Positions 52,663 through 60,970 are shown, counted from the stretch's first letter. The stretch is 64,000 nt of DNA from Natronosalvus rutilus (GCF_024204665.1 NZ_CP100355.1:124001-188000); one strand, 5' to 3'. Program-made: numbers and translations. The notes: generated by a model from the letters alone, not told the origin.

Positions 52663-52707
52663 TATTGCTATAGAACGTATAGTATTATGGTACAACGGAT
52701 ATAGCAA
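52663..52707. promoter_or_regulatory. Dyad element upstream of pitA (copy C)
   Basis: ttgctatagaacgtatag (from 52665) contains ctata-gaacg-tatag. The first half also pairs as ttgctata (52665-52672) with tatagcaa (52700-52707), a perfect 8-base inverted repeat. It lies ~60-105 bases before the pitA start and upstream of the TATA-like gttattc near 52737. Confidence 0.55.
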
Positions 52708-52766
52708 AGACGGCCCAACGAATCGGAAACCGTTCGTTATTCACCGCTGCACTCGAAGCCCCACGT

Positions 52767-54308
52767 ATGGACCGACGCAGACCGCCACAGACCGAGGAAG
52801 GCTGGTACGTGCTGCACGACTTCCGGTCGGTCGACTGGGACGCCTGGCGAAACGCCCCGGAACGCCGACGCGCACGCGCACTCGAGGAGGGCATCGACTA
52901 CCTCTCGAGTGCGACGTCCCTGACCGACGTCGACGCCGAGGAGGGCGGCTCGGCCGTCTTCTCCGTAATCGGCCACGAGGCCGACTTCATGGTACTTCAC
53001 CTCCGGCCGACGATCGCCGACCTCGACGCCCTCGAGCGACGGTTCGAGGGGACGGCTCTGGCCGAGTTCACCGAGCACACCGACTCCTATCTCTCCGTCA
53101 CGGAGGTCTCGGGCTACATGTCCGAGGAGTACTTCGAGGAGGACGGGGAGGCAGACTCCGGCATCGCCCGCTACATCGAGTCCCGCCTCGAGCCCGAGAT
53201 TCCCGACGCCGAGTACGTCTCGTTTTACCCGATGGACAAGCGCCGCGACGCCGAGTGGAACTGGTACGACCTGTCGTTCGACGAGCGCGCGGAGTACATG
53301 TCCGGCCACGGCGACATCGGTCGGAAGTACGCCGGTCGCGTCACCCAGATCATCTCCGGGAGCGTCGGCCTCGACGATCACGAGTGGGGCGTGACGCTGT
53401 TCGCGGACGACCCGGCCGACATCAAGGGACTGCTCTACGAGATGCGGTTCGACCCCTCGAGTTCGCGCTTCGGGGAGTTCGGCCGGTTCCGCTTCGGGCG
53501 ACGTTTCGCCCCCGAGAACCTGAGGGCGCTCCTGTCAGGCGAGCGAGTGTCGCAGGAAGTGGACGAGGGAGACGGGCACAGTCACGGACATGGACACGAC
53601 CACGGCTCGAGCCGCGGTCACCACGGCCACGGTGGCGACGATAAATCGAGCGGCCACCACGGCGACTCGAGCGGCCACGATCACGCACACGGGAGCGACG
53701 ACGGAGACGACAGCAACGTCCGTGACGAACTCGAGGACCTCGGCGTCTACGCCGGGAAACCCCACGGCGAGGACGTCCACGCAGTGGTGCTCTACTCGGC
53801 CGCCGACGTCGACGACCTCTTCGAGGAAGTTCAGGGCCTCCGGGCGAACTTCGATCACTACGACAGTCACGTCAAGACGGCCGTCTACGACGCCGAAGGC
53901 GACGGCGGCGACGAGAATGAGGCCGCCGTCGTCAGCCTCTGGGAGACCGAACGCGCCGCGAACACGGCTGCCGGCTTCCTCGGGGACCTCCCCGAAATCG
54001 TCCGACAGGCGGGCGACGAGGGCGACTCCTGGGGGACGATGGGGATGTTCTACGCCGTCGAGCCTGATCACCGCGGGGACTTCGTCGGGACCTTCGAGGA
54101 AGTCGGCGACGCCCTCGCGGACATGGACGGTCACCGGAAGACTACTCTACTGGCGAATCTCGAGGACGAGAACGACATGTTCATCGCTAGCCGCTGGGAC
54201 GCCCGCGAGGACGCGATGGCGTTCTTCCGCAGCGATGCGTTCGCCGAGACCGTCGAGTGGGGCCGCGATATCTTGACCGAGCGGCCGCGCCACGTGTTCC
54301 TGGCCTGA
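52767..54308 (+). CDS. pitA: PitA-type heme protein: chlorite dismutase/HemQ domain fused to ABM-like domain
   Basis: 513 residues. Residues ~10-250 form a chlorite-dismutase/HemQ fold with the heme-binding SGHGDIGRKYAGRVTQI and EWGVTLFADD, then YEMRFDPSSSRFGEFG. A His-, Asp- and Gly-rich linker (residues ~272-310, GHSHGHGHDHGSSRGHHG) joins it to a second ferredoxin-like (antibiotic-biosynthesis-monooxygenase type) domain. This matches haloarchaeal PitA. HemQ-like decarboxylation of coproheme or heme handling is the likely role; the His linker may bind metals. Upstream, a dyad element and a TATA-like sequence are present. Confidence 0.94.
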   Translation: MDRRRPPQTEEGWYVLHDFRSVDWDAWRNAPERRRARALEEGIDYLSSATSLTDVDAEEGGSAVFSVIGHEADFMVLHLRPTIADLDALERRFEGTALAEFTEHTDSYLSVTEVSGYMSEEYFEEDGEADSGIARYIESRLEPEIPDAEYVSFYPMDKRRDAEWNWYDLSFDERAEYMSGHGDIGRKYAGRVTQIISGSVGLDDHEWGVTLFADDPADIKGLLYEMRFDPSSSRFGEFGRFRFGRRFAPENLRALLSGERVSQEVDEGDGHSHGHGHDHGSSRGHHGHGGDDKSSGHHGDSSGHDHAHGSDDGDDSNVRDELEDLGVYAGKPHGEDVHAVVLYSAADVDDLFEEVQGLRANFDHYDSHVKTAVYDAEGDGGDENEAAVVSLWETERAANTAAGFLGDLPEIVRQAGDEGDSWGTMGMFYAVEPDHRGDFVGTFEEVGDALADMDGHRKTTLLANLEDENDMFIASRWDAREDAMAFFRSDAFAETVEWGRDILTERPRHVFLA

Positions 54309-54324
54309 GTGCGGTCGAGGAGCG

Positions 54325-54510
54325 CTAAATCCGGGCCTCGGGCGACTCGTCGTAAAAGAAGTAGCCGGCGACCCCCGCGAGGCCGAGCGCGAGGGTCACG
54401 AAGGGCCACTTCCCGAGCTCTCTGTCCGTGAACTTCGCGTGAATCGTAACGAAAATCGTGAGTCCCACGTGGGCGCTGAGGGTCGCGGCGAGGAACGTCT
54501 GGAGGTCCAT
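54325..54510 (-). CDS. Small two-helix membrane protein
   Basis: 61 residues, ATG at 54510. MDLQTFLAATLSAHVGLTIF is the first helix, a charged loop (HAKFTDRELGKWPF) follows, then VTLALGLAGVAGYFFYDE. It converges with pitA (16 bases between ends). No family name is certain; such small proteins are common in haloarchaea. Confidence 0.65.
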   Translation of the reverse strand: MDLQTFLAATLSAHVGLTIFVTIHAKFTDRELGKWPFVTLALGLAGVAGYFFYDESPEARI

Positions 54511-54605
54511 CGCTCGCAGGTTCGACCGCGAGCGGATAGTGATTTCGACTCGGTGAGCGCAACGAGAGGGAAAAGTACACCTCGATTCGCCCTCGAGAGT
54601 CGGGT

Positions 54606-55085
54606 GTGAACCGCCGCGCGTTCCTCGCTTGCGTCCCCACCGTCGCCCTCGCCGGCTGTTTCTATCGTCTCGGGCTCGCCGAACGCGTCGTCGTCCTGGA
54701 GAAGACGATCGAGGGCGTCGAGGTCGACCTCGAGACGGGCGAGCGTCGAACGGTCACGCTCCTCACCAGACGCGACGGCCCCGAAGGGCCGACCTACGAA
54801 ACCGTTCACGATGACCTCGAGGGGACTGTTTCCGACGACGAGCCGCTGGCGTTCGAGGGCGACCTTCGCCAGGATCTCGAGTCGACGTACCCCGAGATTC
54901 GGCTCCGCGCTCGAGTCTGCGATTCGGCGCCGCTCGAGGACCCCGACGCCGCGAGCGGCTGTCGCTCGGTCTCGATCGTGAGCGAGGACTTCGACGAGGT
55001 TCGCGTCGGCGACGTGATCGACGTGCGTGAGAGCGACGACGGAATCGGGCTGCTCGAGGTCCACAAACGGCGCGAGGATCGGTGA
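54606..55085 (+). CDS. Tat-exported lipoprotein
   Basis: 159 residues from the GTG at 54606. NRRAFLACVPTVALAGC is a Tat signal that ends in a lipobox Cys at about residue 18. The mature part is acidic with beta-rich sequence (TVTLLTRRDGPEGPTYETVH). Four further Cys residues are absent or unpaired except a late VCDSAPLE and GCRSV. Function unknown; it is anchored to the outer face of the membrane. Confidence 0.75.
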   Translation: MNRRAFLACVPTVALAGCFYRLGLAERVVVLEKTIEGVEVDLETGERRTVTLLTRRDGPEGPTYETVHDDLEGTVSDDEPLAFEGDLRQDLESTYPEIRLRARVCDSAPLEDPDAASGCRSVSIVSEDFDEVRVGDVIDVRESDDGIGLLEVHKRREDR

Positions 55086-55257
55086 ATCGGGATGGATCGG
55101 ACTCGAGTGATCTACGAGCCAACGACCCGTTACCAGACCACCGTTCCGTGGTCGCGAGCCGGGGAAGGGCAGGCGGTCAGTCGCCGTGGCGGCCCAGTAA
55201 TTGCACCGTGAGCGAGGCGTCGCCGAGCGAGCGGACCGACGACTGACCCGCAGGGGA

Positions 55258-55353
55258 AGGAGGAGTGTTTTTGGTCCAGCTTTTGCCGAGTGACGGCGAA
55301 CCGTACGGTAGCAAAGCTACCGTCGGTGAGCCAGAACGCAGCGCAAAAGGTGG
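55258..55353. other. Structured intergenic element with nested hairpins
   Basis: A perfect hairpin, acggtagc-aaa-gctaccgt, spans 55305-55323. Outside it, cttttgc (about 55279) can pair with gcaaaag (about 55346). The element begins gtgtttttggtccag. In one plus frame it reads FLVQLLPS ... RSAKGG and stop, a tail I have seen at the ends of unrelated haloarchaeal frames. That suggests a dispersed element rather than a gene. It lies upstream of the plus-strand end and beside the DUF5611 stop. Confidence 0.4.
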
Positions 55354-55737
55354 TTAGAAATCGTGGTCCGGATCGTCCTCGACGGCTCGCTTGAGCGACT
55401 CGCGTCGGGACTTGGCGTCGCGGCCGGTGGCCTCGAGCAGGAAGTCGTTCTTCGCGGAGACGGCCTCGCCGGCGGCCTCGAGTTCGTCGGGGCCGAGTTC
55501 GGTGGGGTCACGCTCGACGAAGTCGACGGCGAGTTTGTCCTTTTTGCCGGAGTACTGGACGGTGCCGACTGTGATGCGCTCGAAGACGGGATTGTCGGGT
55601 TCTTCGACGACGAAGAGGTCGCTTCCCTTGAACTCCTCGGTGGTCGTGATCGAGCCGAAGTAGTCTTCGACGGTGGCTTTCATGTCGGGGATTCGGTCCT
55701 CGAGATGTTCACCGCGGCGCATCTTGTACTCCTTCAT
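55354..55737 (-). CDS. DUF5611 family protein
   Basis: 127 residues from the ATG at 55737. Starts MKEYKMRRGEHLEDRIPDMK and continues VEDYFGSITTTEEFKGSDLF, then a beta core (ERITVGTVQYSGKKDKLAVD) and an acidic helical tail. Conserved in haloarchaea, with no known function. The Met at 55737 matches the conserved start as I recall it; thirteen residues of unconserved sequence would be added by starting at 55776. Confidence 0.85.
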   Translation of the reverse strand: MKEYKMRRGEHLEDRIPDMKATVEDYFGSITTTEEFKGSDLFVVEEPDNPVFERITVGTVQYSGKKDKLAVDFVERDPTELGPDELEAAGEAVSAKNDFLLEATGRDAKSRRESLKRAVEDDPDHDF

Positions 55738-56029
55738 GGCAGAGCCATGTACGGGGTAGTGTTTACCTCTTTTCATCGTCGCCAGCGGCTGTGAGGTGGG
55801 AGTCCGTCACAGGCGGCGGGCGGTCGTGATTAGGTCGTCTGGCTCGGGGCTCGGGGGTCAAGACTTGAGGCTCGAGGATCGCCGAGAGAGGTTGTGTTCG
55901 GTTCTCGAGGGCTGGGACGCGCTTGAGCCACGGAGCGGACTCCATTCATGGAACCGACTCGAGCACCAAGGTCGAGACCGAAATCCGGGAAGTCGATGTC
56001 AAAATCAAGGACGAGACGAAGGAATCGGC

Positions 56030-57001
56030 TTACCGCTTACGCTCGCCGAGGTAGCCCTTGCGACACTCGGGGCAGATGTCGCCCGCGCGAAGGGAGCCGC
56101 GGTCGCCGGGGGCGATGAACGAACACTGCGGACAGAAGAACTCGGTGTTGGCGCCACCCTGTGTCGTGGCTTTGCTCGGGTCGGGCGCGGTCTGTGCGCT
56201 GGCGATGCCGGTGTAGGACTCCGACTGCTGGGGCGACGGTTCCGGGTCGGCGTCGACGAACACCGCGTCGTCGGTGATCGGTTCGTCCCGAGTGGCATCG
56301 TTCTCGGTCTCGGTTTCGCTTGTGTTCGCGCCTGCGTTCGCGCTCGCACCCACGTCCTCCTCGACGAACGTCGTCTCGATACCGTTCGACTCGACTGACG
56401 AGTCGTTCCCGTCCCCGTCGGCGCCTTCCTCCTCGGGCCAGGCGGTCGGTTCGGCCTCCGAACCGACCGGTGGGCCGACGTCGTCCGACTCGGGCCACTC
56501 GCCGTGTTCCCGGTCGCCGTCGTCGGTGTCGGGTTCGGTTAGAATTTCGGCGTCGTCGGTGATCGGGTCGCCGTTTTCGTCGGTGGGGATCTCGAGGCCG
56601 TCGTCTTCGTTTGCGTCTCCGTCCCCGTCCTCGTCCGTCGTCTCGTCTGCAGTTCCGGCTTCGACTTCGGCTTCAACTTCGACTTCGGCCGTATCGCTGA
56701 GATCCCCCGCGCTCGTTGCCACTTCCTCGGTCGATTCACCGTCCTCGAGACCGGCGCCGGCTGCATCGTCGGTTCCGGGAGACGGGGGCTGGTCGGATGT
56801 AGATTCGCCTGGGGAACGTGCGACGTCGGGACCGAGTGCGGTCACCTCGGTGTTCTCGCTGGTGACGGTCTTCTCGCCACAGCGCTGACACCGCTGGTAC
56901 TCGGTCACGGTGACGACGACCTCGCTTCCCCGTTCTTCGCGCTCGCGGTCGACCTCGGTCTCGCCGAAGTCGTGCCCGAGCAGCGAACATCGAAGGGCCA
57001 T
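56030..57001 (-). CDS. Acidic protein with N- and C-terminal zinc ribbons (DUF7093-like)
   Basis: 323 residues from the ATG at 57001. The N-terminus has CSLLGHDFGETEV and, after ~25 residues, CQRCGEKTVTSENTEV. A very long acidic low-complexity region (residues ~65-275, mostly Asp, Glu, Ser, Thr, Gly) follows. The C-terminus has a zinc ribbon, FFCPQCSFIAPGD and ICPECRKGYLG. The two ribbons probably bind zinc and partner molecules; the function is unknown. TATA box at 57024-57034 (minus strand) is 28 bases upstream. It is divergent from the next gene. Confidence 0.8.
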   Translation of the reverse strand: MALRCSLLGHDFGETEVDREREERGSEVVVTVTEYQRCQRCGEKTVTSENTEVTALGPDVARSPGESTSDQPPSPGTDDAAGAGLEDGESTEEVATSAGDLSDTAEVEVEAEVEAGTADETTDEDGDGDANEDDGLEIPTDENGDPITDDAEILTEPDTDDGDREHGEWPESDDVGPPVGSEAEPTAWPEEEGADGDGNDSSVESNGIETTFVEEDVGASANAGANTSETETENDATRDEPITDDAVFVDADPEPSPQQSESYTGIASAQTAPDPSKATTQGGANTEFFCPQCSFIAPGDRGSLRAGDICPECRKGYLGERKR

Positions 57002-57023
57002 TGTCAGACCGTTCCAACCCAGG

Positions 57024-57034
57024 CCATAAAAAAC
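57024..57034 (-). promoter_or_regulatory. TATA box of the double zinc-ribbon gene
   Basis: Read on the minus strand as gttttttatgg, 28 bases before the ATG at 57001. Confidence 0.6.
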
Positions 57035-57105
57035 GTACTGCAAGAACCGCCGTCGAGTGGGACAACGGCAAACGTCAAATCCCAGCGTCACGAAGGGCAG
57101 ATCGG

Positions 57106-57402
57106 ATGAGAGCGAAACGGGAGTTCCGGGACCGGTCAACGACGGAGGTCGCCGTGCTCGACGCGCTCGTCGACCGCACCGAGAACGGGATGACGGTCTT
57201 CGAACTTCGAGCCGAGGTCGCCGTCAGCATCGACGACCTCGAGGAGGCGCTCGCGACGCTCAAGGACGACGGGCTCATCGTGATCGACAACCAGACGAGT
57301 CGGACGGTCATCAAACCGGACGAGCGCGTCGTTCCCGACGAGAACGACCTCGATGAGGAGGACTCCCTGCTCGAGCGGCTGCGCGAGCGTTTTTCGTTAT
57401 AG
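57106..57402 (+). CDS. Small winged-helix protein (DUF6432-like)
   Basis: 98 residues from the ATG at 57106. Winged-helix pattern: MRAKREFRDRSTTEVAVLDA, NGMTVFELRAEVAVSIDDLE, ATLKDDGLIVIDNQTSRTV, ending in an acidic tail. As I recall it, the sequence matches a haloarchaeal family of small putative DNA-binding proteins. The regulated target is unknown. Starts upstream of 57106 lack this conserved MRAK beginning. Confidence 0.85.
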   Translation: MRAKREFRDRSTTEVAVLDALVDRTENGMTVFELRAEVAVSIDDLEEALATLKDDGLIVIDNQTSRTVIKPDERVVPDENDLDEEDSLLERLRERFSL

Positions 57403-57460
57403 GTGGCTGACGTTCTCGCTTCTGGCCCCCTGCTACACCAGAACGAGGCGAAGACGTCAG

Positions 57461-57565
57461 TCAGCCGTCGGTCTCGATTACGTCGGCCGGCTCGAGGACC
57501 TCGCTCACTTCGAACGCCTCGGTCGTCTCGATTGGCCCGCTTAACTCGAGCGAAAAACGCGCCAC
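57461..57565 (-). CDS. Possible 34-residue small protein
   Basis: GTG at 57565, stop at 57461, immediately preceded by an in-frame stop. The sequence MARFSLELSGPIETTEAFEV, then SEVLEPADVIETDG, has the acidic composition of a haloarchaeal protein. No TATA box is found at leaderless spacing and antisense frames in this DNA can look similarly acidic. It is a candidate, not an established gene. Confidence 0.3.
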   Translation of the reverse strand: MARFSLELSGPIETTEAFEVSEVLEPADVIETDG

Positions 57566-57571
57566 CTAAAC
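57563..57571 (+). promoter_or_regulatory. TATA box of the uracil-DNA glycosylase gene
   Basis: cacctaaac is ~28 bases before the GTG at 57595. Confidence 0.45.
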
Positions 57572-57594
57572 CCGACCGACCCCTCCACCGGAAC

Positions 57595-58257
57595 GTGTCC
57601 GACACGACGCCGCCGACCGACGCCGATCCCGCGTTCCCGACCGAACGACACGTCCTCGAGGCCGACTGCGCGCGCTGCCCTCACCTCGTCGACCACCGCG
57701 AGTGTATCTCCTGGGGGACCGGCCCGCTCGAGGCCTCGGTGCTCGTCGTCGGCGAGGCTCCCGGCCGGGGCAACCCGGAGGCCGAGCGCTGGCGCGGCGG
57801 CAACTGGACCGGCATGGCCTACACCTCGCGACACTCCGGCCGACGCATTCGCGAACTGCTCGAGGCGGTGGGCTACGGCGACGACGCCTTCTACACGAAC
57901 GCGGTGAAGTGCTTTCCCGCGGACCCCGACGACCCGACGACGAATCGCGAACCGACCGCCGAGGAACGGTCGGCCTGCCGGGGGCACCTGCTGACCGAAC
58001 TCGAGCGAGTCGACCCCACCGTGATCCTCGCGACGGGCAAGCACGCGACGACGACGGTGCTGGCGTTCGAGGAGGACTCGCTCGACGGCTTTCTGGAGAC
58101 GGTACTCGAGCCCAGGTGGTGTGATCGCCTGGAAGCGTGGCTGTTGCCGATCCTGCACCCTTCCTACCAGGACGTCTGGCTCGGCCGACTGGGATACGAC
58201 CCCGAGGAGTACCGCGCGGACCTGCGGACGCAACTCGATGCGCTGGTCGACGGCTGA
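57595..58257 (+). CDS. Uracil-DNA glycosylase family protein (Fe-S type)
   Basis: 220 residues from the GTG at 57595. Motif 1 is VVGEAPGRGNPEAE, and a late HPSYQD gives the DNA-binding loop. Cys residues in CARCPHL, VKCFPADP and ACRGHL are placed like the 4Fe-4S cluster ligands of family 4 UDG. It removes uracil from DNA in base-excision repair; family 4 versus 5 cannot be settled by eye. The TATA box at leaderless spacing fixes the GTG start. Confidence 0.9.
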   Translation: MSDTTPPTDADPAFPTERHVLEADCARCPHLVDHRECISWGTGPLEASVLVVGEAPGRGNPEAERWRGGNWTGMAYTSRHSGRRIRELLEAVGYGDDAFYTNAVKCFPADPDDPTTNREPTAEERSACRGHLLTELERVDPTVILATGKHATTTVLAFEEDSLDGFLETVLEPRWCDRLEAWLLPILHPSYQDVWLGRLGYDPEEYRADLRTQLDALVDG

Positions 58258-58405
58258 GCGTCGTGGTGAAGCCGCTGCCCGAGCGCGAAACCACTGCCCG
58301 AAACGCACCGCCGCGACTCGAGCGGAGCGAGGGTCGTCGCTCGAGCCGACCCCGCCATCGCCGGCGGTGGCAACGTTCTTTGACCAGGCCGTCGCATCGT
58401 CTCGT

Positions 58406-58825
58406 ATGTCGACGATATTCAGCCAGATCGTCGCGGGCGACATCCCCGCGCGGGTCGTGTACGAAGACGAAACCACGTTTGCCTTCCTCGACGCCAATCC
58501 GCTCGCACCGGGGCACACCCTCGTGATCCCGAGAGACGAGTACGAGCGGCTGAACGACGTCCCCGATGACGTCGCCGCGGATCTGTACGCGACGATCCAC
58601 CGCCTCGTGCCGGTGGTCGAAGACGCCGTCGACGCCGATGCGACGACCGTGGCGTTCAACAACGGCGAGGCCGCCGGCCAGGAGGTGCCCCACGTTCACT
58701 GCCACATCGTCCCGCGGTTCGACGGCGACGGGGGCGGCCCGATTCACGCCGTCGCGGGCGAGACGCCGGACCTCGAGGACGACGAACTCGACGAGATCGC
58801 GGCCGCGATCGACGAACGGGTCTGA
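58406..58825 (+). CDS. HIT family nucleotide hydrolase
   Basis: 139 residues from the ATG at 58406. HIT motif VPHVHCHIVPRF (H-x-H-x-H) near residue 95; N-terminal FSQIVAGDIPARVVYEDE and NPLAPGHTLVIPRDEY are typical of the Hint/PKCI group. It would hydrolyse AMP-linked compounds such as aminoacyl adenylates or diadenosine phosphates. Single gene, cytoplasmic. Confidence 0.93.
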   Translation: MSTIFSQIVAGDIPARVVYEDETTFAFLDANPLAPGHTLVIPRDEYERLNDVPDDVAADLYATIHRLVPVVEDAVDADATTVAFNNGEAAGQEVPHVHCHIVPRFDGDGGGPIHAVAGETPDLEDDELDEIAAAIDERV

Positions 58826-58897
58826 AGCCGTTGCGGCGAATCGGACTCGAGTGCAGCGTACCGCTGGCCGTGCCAGCCTGCGACCGAAGGCCGGGAA

Positions 58898-58905
58898 TCT
58901 TATTT
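58898..58905 (+). promoter_or_regulatory. TATA box of the small membrane protein gene
   Basis: tcttattt is ~27 bases before the ATG at 58929. Confidence 0.5.
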
Positions 58906-58928
58906 CATTCGACCGCGAGCCTCGAGCC

Positions 58929-59168
58929 ATGCGCGGGATCGCCGGTATCGGTGCACGGTTTCGAGCCCATCCGGTCGCCACAGCGATCGAGCTCGGGAGC
59001 TTTCTGACCTGTTTCCTCCTGTTGCTCACGACCGTCGCAGCCGTCGCGAGCGGGCCGCCGACCGGGACCGTCACCGGCGATCGGTTGTGGCTCGTCGTGA
59101 TCGCCGCTGGCGGCTTCTTCGTCCTGTTCTGGACACTCGTCGTGCCGCTGTACGAACGACTACTCTGA
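58929..59168 (+). CDS. Small membrane protein
   Basis: 79 residues from the ATG at 58929. A charged N-terminus (MRGIAGIGARFRAHPVATAI) and two helices, GSFLTCFLLLLTTVAAVA and WLVVIAAGGFFVLFWTLVV, with a short loop GPPTGTVTGDR. Unknown function. It sits just before the thiamine transporter locus. Confidence 0.65.
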   Translation: MRGIAGIGARFRAHPVATAIELGSFLTCFLLLLTTVAAVASGPPTGTVTGDRLWLVVIAAGGFFVLFWTLVVPLYERLL

Positions 59169-59244
59169 TAGCCGAACGTTCGCAGGGCGGCAGTACTTCA
59201 GACGACGCCGGTACGCCGTGTCACGTCGTTCGGAGACCACGCTA

Positions 59245-59252
59245 CTTACATA
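59245..59252 (+). promoter_or_regulatory. TATA box of the thiamine-binding lipoprotein gene
   Basis: cttacata is ~27 bases before the ATG at 59276. I see no thiamine riboswitch here, so regulation, if any, is by a protein. Confidence 0.5.
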
Positions 59253-59275
59253 CCACCCGGTTCAACCACAGGATA

Positions 59276-60421
59276 ATGAGACGACGAGCGTTTCTGACGA
59301 GTACGGCTGGCGGCGCGGTCGCCGGCGTAGCTGGGTGCATCCAGAATACGTCGGATGGGAACGGGGACGGAAATGGAAACGGGGACGGCACCAACGGCAA
59401 CGGCGACGCAAACGACAGCGATACCAACGGCAACGGTGGCGACAACACGCTCCACGTCGCCACCTACACGTCGTTCGTCGACGCGCCGAGCGACAGCCCC
59501 GGCGTCTGGATCAAAGAAGAGTTCGAGCAGCGCTACGACGCCACCCTCGAGTGGCACACGCCCCAGCGCGAGCTCACCCACTACGTCGAACGCTACAACG
59601 AGGGCGCCGAGATCGAACCCGAACTCTACTACGGAGCGAGCCCCCACGACCTCGTCCGCGTCGACGAGAACACCGACGGCGGCCTCTTCACCGAAACCGA
59701 CCGCTCGAAACTCGAGAACGCGGACGACATCGGCGAGCAACACGAGTTCGACCCCCAGGGACGCGTGATCCCGACCTACCGGGCTCTCTGTGCAATCGTC
59801 TACGACGGTCGTAACGTCCCGGCACCGGAGACGTTCGAGGACCTGCTCGATCCGGCCTACGAGGGACAGATCGGCATCCCGACTCCGCAGGACACGACGG
59901 GACTTCTATTCTTGCTGTGGACGCTCAACGAGTTCGGCGAGGGCGGCGAGTACGACTACCTCGATTACTGGTCGGACCTGCTCGACAACGGCGCCCGCGT
60001 GCTCGACTCATGGAGCGACGTCTACACCCAGTTCGAGAACGACGAACTCCCGGTCATCGTCTCCTACGCGAACGATCGCGTCTACGCGAAGCGCTTCGGC
60101 AACGACCTGGAGAAACACCGGGTCGCGCTGCTCAATGGACAGTCCTACGCTAACTACTCCGGCGTCGTCCGCTTCTCGAGTGGGACGAACGACGACCTGG
60201 CCCACAAGTTCATGGACTTCGTCCTCGACCCGGAGGTCCAGGCGGTCGTCGCCGAGCGCAACGTCACCGGGCCGACCAACGAGAAGACGGAACTTCCGGA
60301 GGTGTTCGAAGAGTACGCCAGAGAGCCCGAAGAGCCAGTCTTCTACGACTACGAGGAACTCAGTGGCAACCTTTCTGGGTGGCTCGACGACTGGAGTCGC
60401 ATGGCCGCCGGCGGTCGCTGA
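59276..60421 (+). CDS. Thiamine-type ABC transporter, solute-binding lipoprotein
   Basis: 381 residues from the ATG at 59276. Tat signal with lipobox: RRRAFLTSTAGGAVAGVAGC. A low-complexity Gly/Asn/Asp linker (residues ~24-56) precedes the binding protein proper, which begins LHVATYTSFVDAPSDSPG. Segments YYGASPHDLVRV, LLDPAYEGQIGIPTPQDTTG and DVYTQFENDELPVIVSY match the thiamine/iron family of periplasmic binding proteins; thiamine is favoured by the neighbours. It is anchored on the outside of the membrane. Permease and ATPase genes lie ~0.5 kb downstream. Confidence 0.9.
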   Translation: MRRRAFLTSTAGGAVAGVAGCIQNTSDGNGDGNGNGDGTNGNGDANDSDTNGNGGDNTLHVATYTSFVDAPSDSPGVWIKEEFEQRYDATLEWHTPQRELTHYVERYNEGAEIEPELYYGASPHDLVRVDENTDGGLFTETDRSKLENADDIGEQHEFDPQGRVIPTYRALCAIVYDGRNVPAPETFEDLLDPAYEGQIGIPTPQDTTGLLFLLWTLNEFGEGGEYDYLDYWSDLLDNGARVLDSWSDVYTQFENDELPVIVSYANDRVYAKRFGNDLEKHRVALLNGQSYANYSGVVRFSSGTNDDLAHKFMDFVLDPEVQAVVAERNVTGPTNEKTELPEVFEEYAREPEEPVFYDYEELSGNLSGWLDDWSRMAAGGR

Positions 60422-60515
60422 GCACGACACGAAAATCGAGATGTTCGCTCCTGTTCCGCCGTATCGCGTTCCCTCGCCGCGCAGCTCGAGCGTGGCGTCG
60501 CCACCACCGACGACC

Positions 60516-60833
60516 TCACTCCTCGCGCTGGCTCCTGGCGTCGCGCCCGAGTTCGCCCTCGACGGCGTCGACCTTGTCGCTCGCGGTCATCTCGACCTCG
60601 CGCTTGTCGTCGACCTGGACGAGCGTCTGGACGTGCGCGCGGTCGACGGCCTCGTGGGCCGCCGCACACGCCGCGAACAGTTCGTGGACGTCGTCGGCCT
60701 CGAGTGTCGTCGCCATCGGCGTCGTCTCGTAGGTGACGTCGAATTCCTCGAGGGCGTCGATGGCGGCGGCCACGTCGGGCGTGATGTCGTCTTCGGTGAT
60801 GGGCGAGACGCGGAGCAGTGCAAAGACGGTCAT
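60516..60833 (-). CDS. Thiamine-binding protein of the MTH1187/YkoF type
   Basis: 105 residues on the minus strand, between the solute-binding and permease genes. MTVFALLRVSPITEDDITPD and MATTLEADDVHELFAACAAA are typical of MTH1187-family (DUF77) proteins, which bind thiamine or its precursor. Fits with a thiamine transport role, although it is transcribed toward the solute-binding gene. A minus-strand TATA-like ccactaac near 60860 is ~28 bases upstream. The C-terminus is acidic. Confidence 0.88.
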   Translation of the reverse strand: MTVFALLRVSPITEDDITPDVAAAIDALEEFDVTYETTPMATTLEADDVHELFAACAAAHEAVDRAHVQTLVQVDDKREVEMTASDKVDAVEGELGRDARSQREE

Positions 60834-60970
60834 AGTCGGGCGTTGGCGCGAGCGGGAGTTAGTGGTGACGGTCGCCGACGTCGGTTCCGTTCTGGACGGT
60901 TCAGCGTCCGGCGGCGCGCTCGACCCCGGGTTCGAGTCCGAACGCGGCCACGGCCGACGGAGGTACCAAC

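Noticed and set aside
55086-55202. 38-codon frame MDRTRVIYEPTTRYQ... after the lipoprotein gene
   Set aside because: No TATA box at leaderless spacing, no recognisable motif, and it lies in sequence that resembles non-coding DNA.
59169-59275. Possible thiamine (TPP) riboswitch before the thiamine-binding gene
   Set aside because: The conserved CUGAGA-type cores are absent, and a TATA box lies 27 bases before the start, leaving no leader for a riboswitch.
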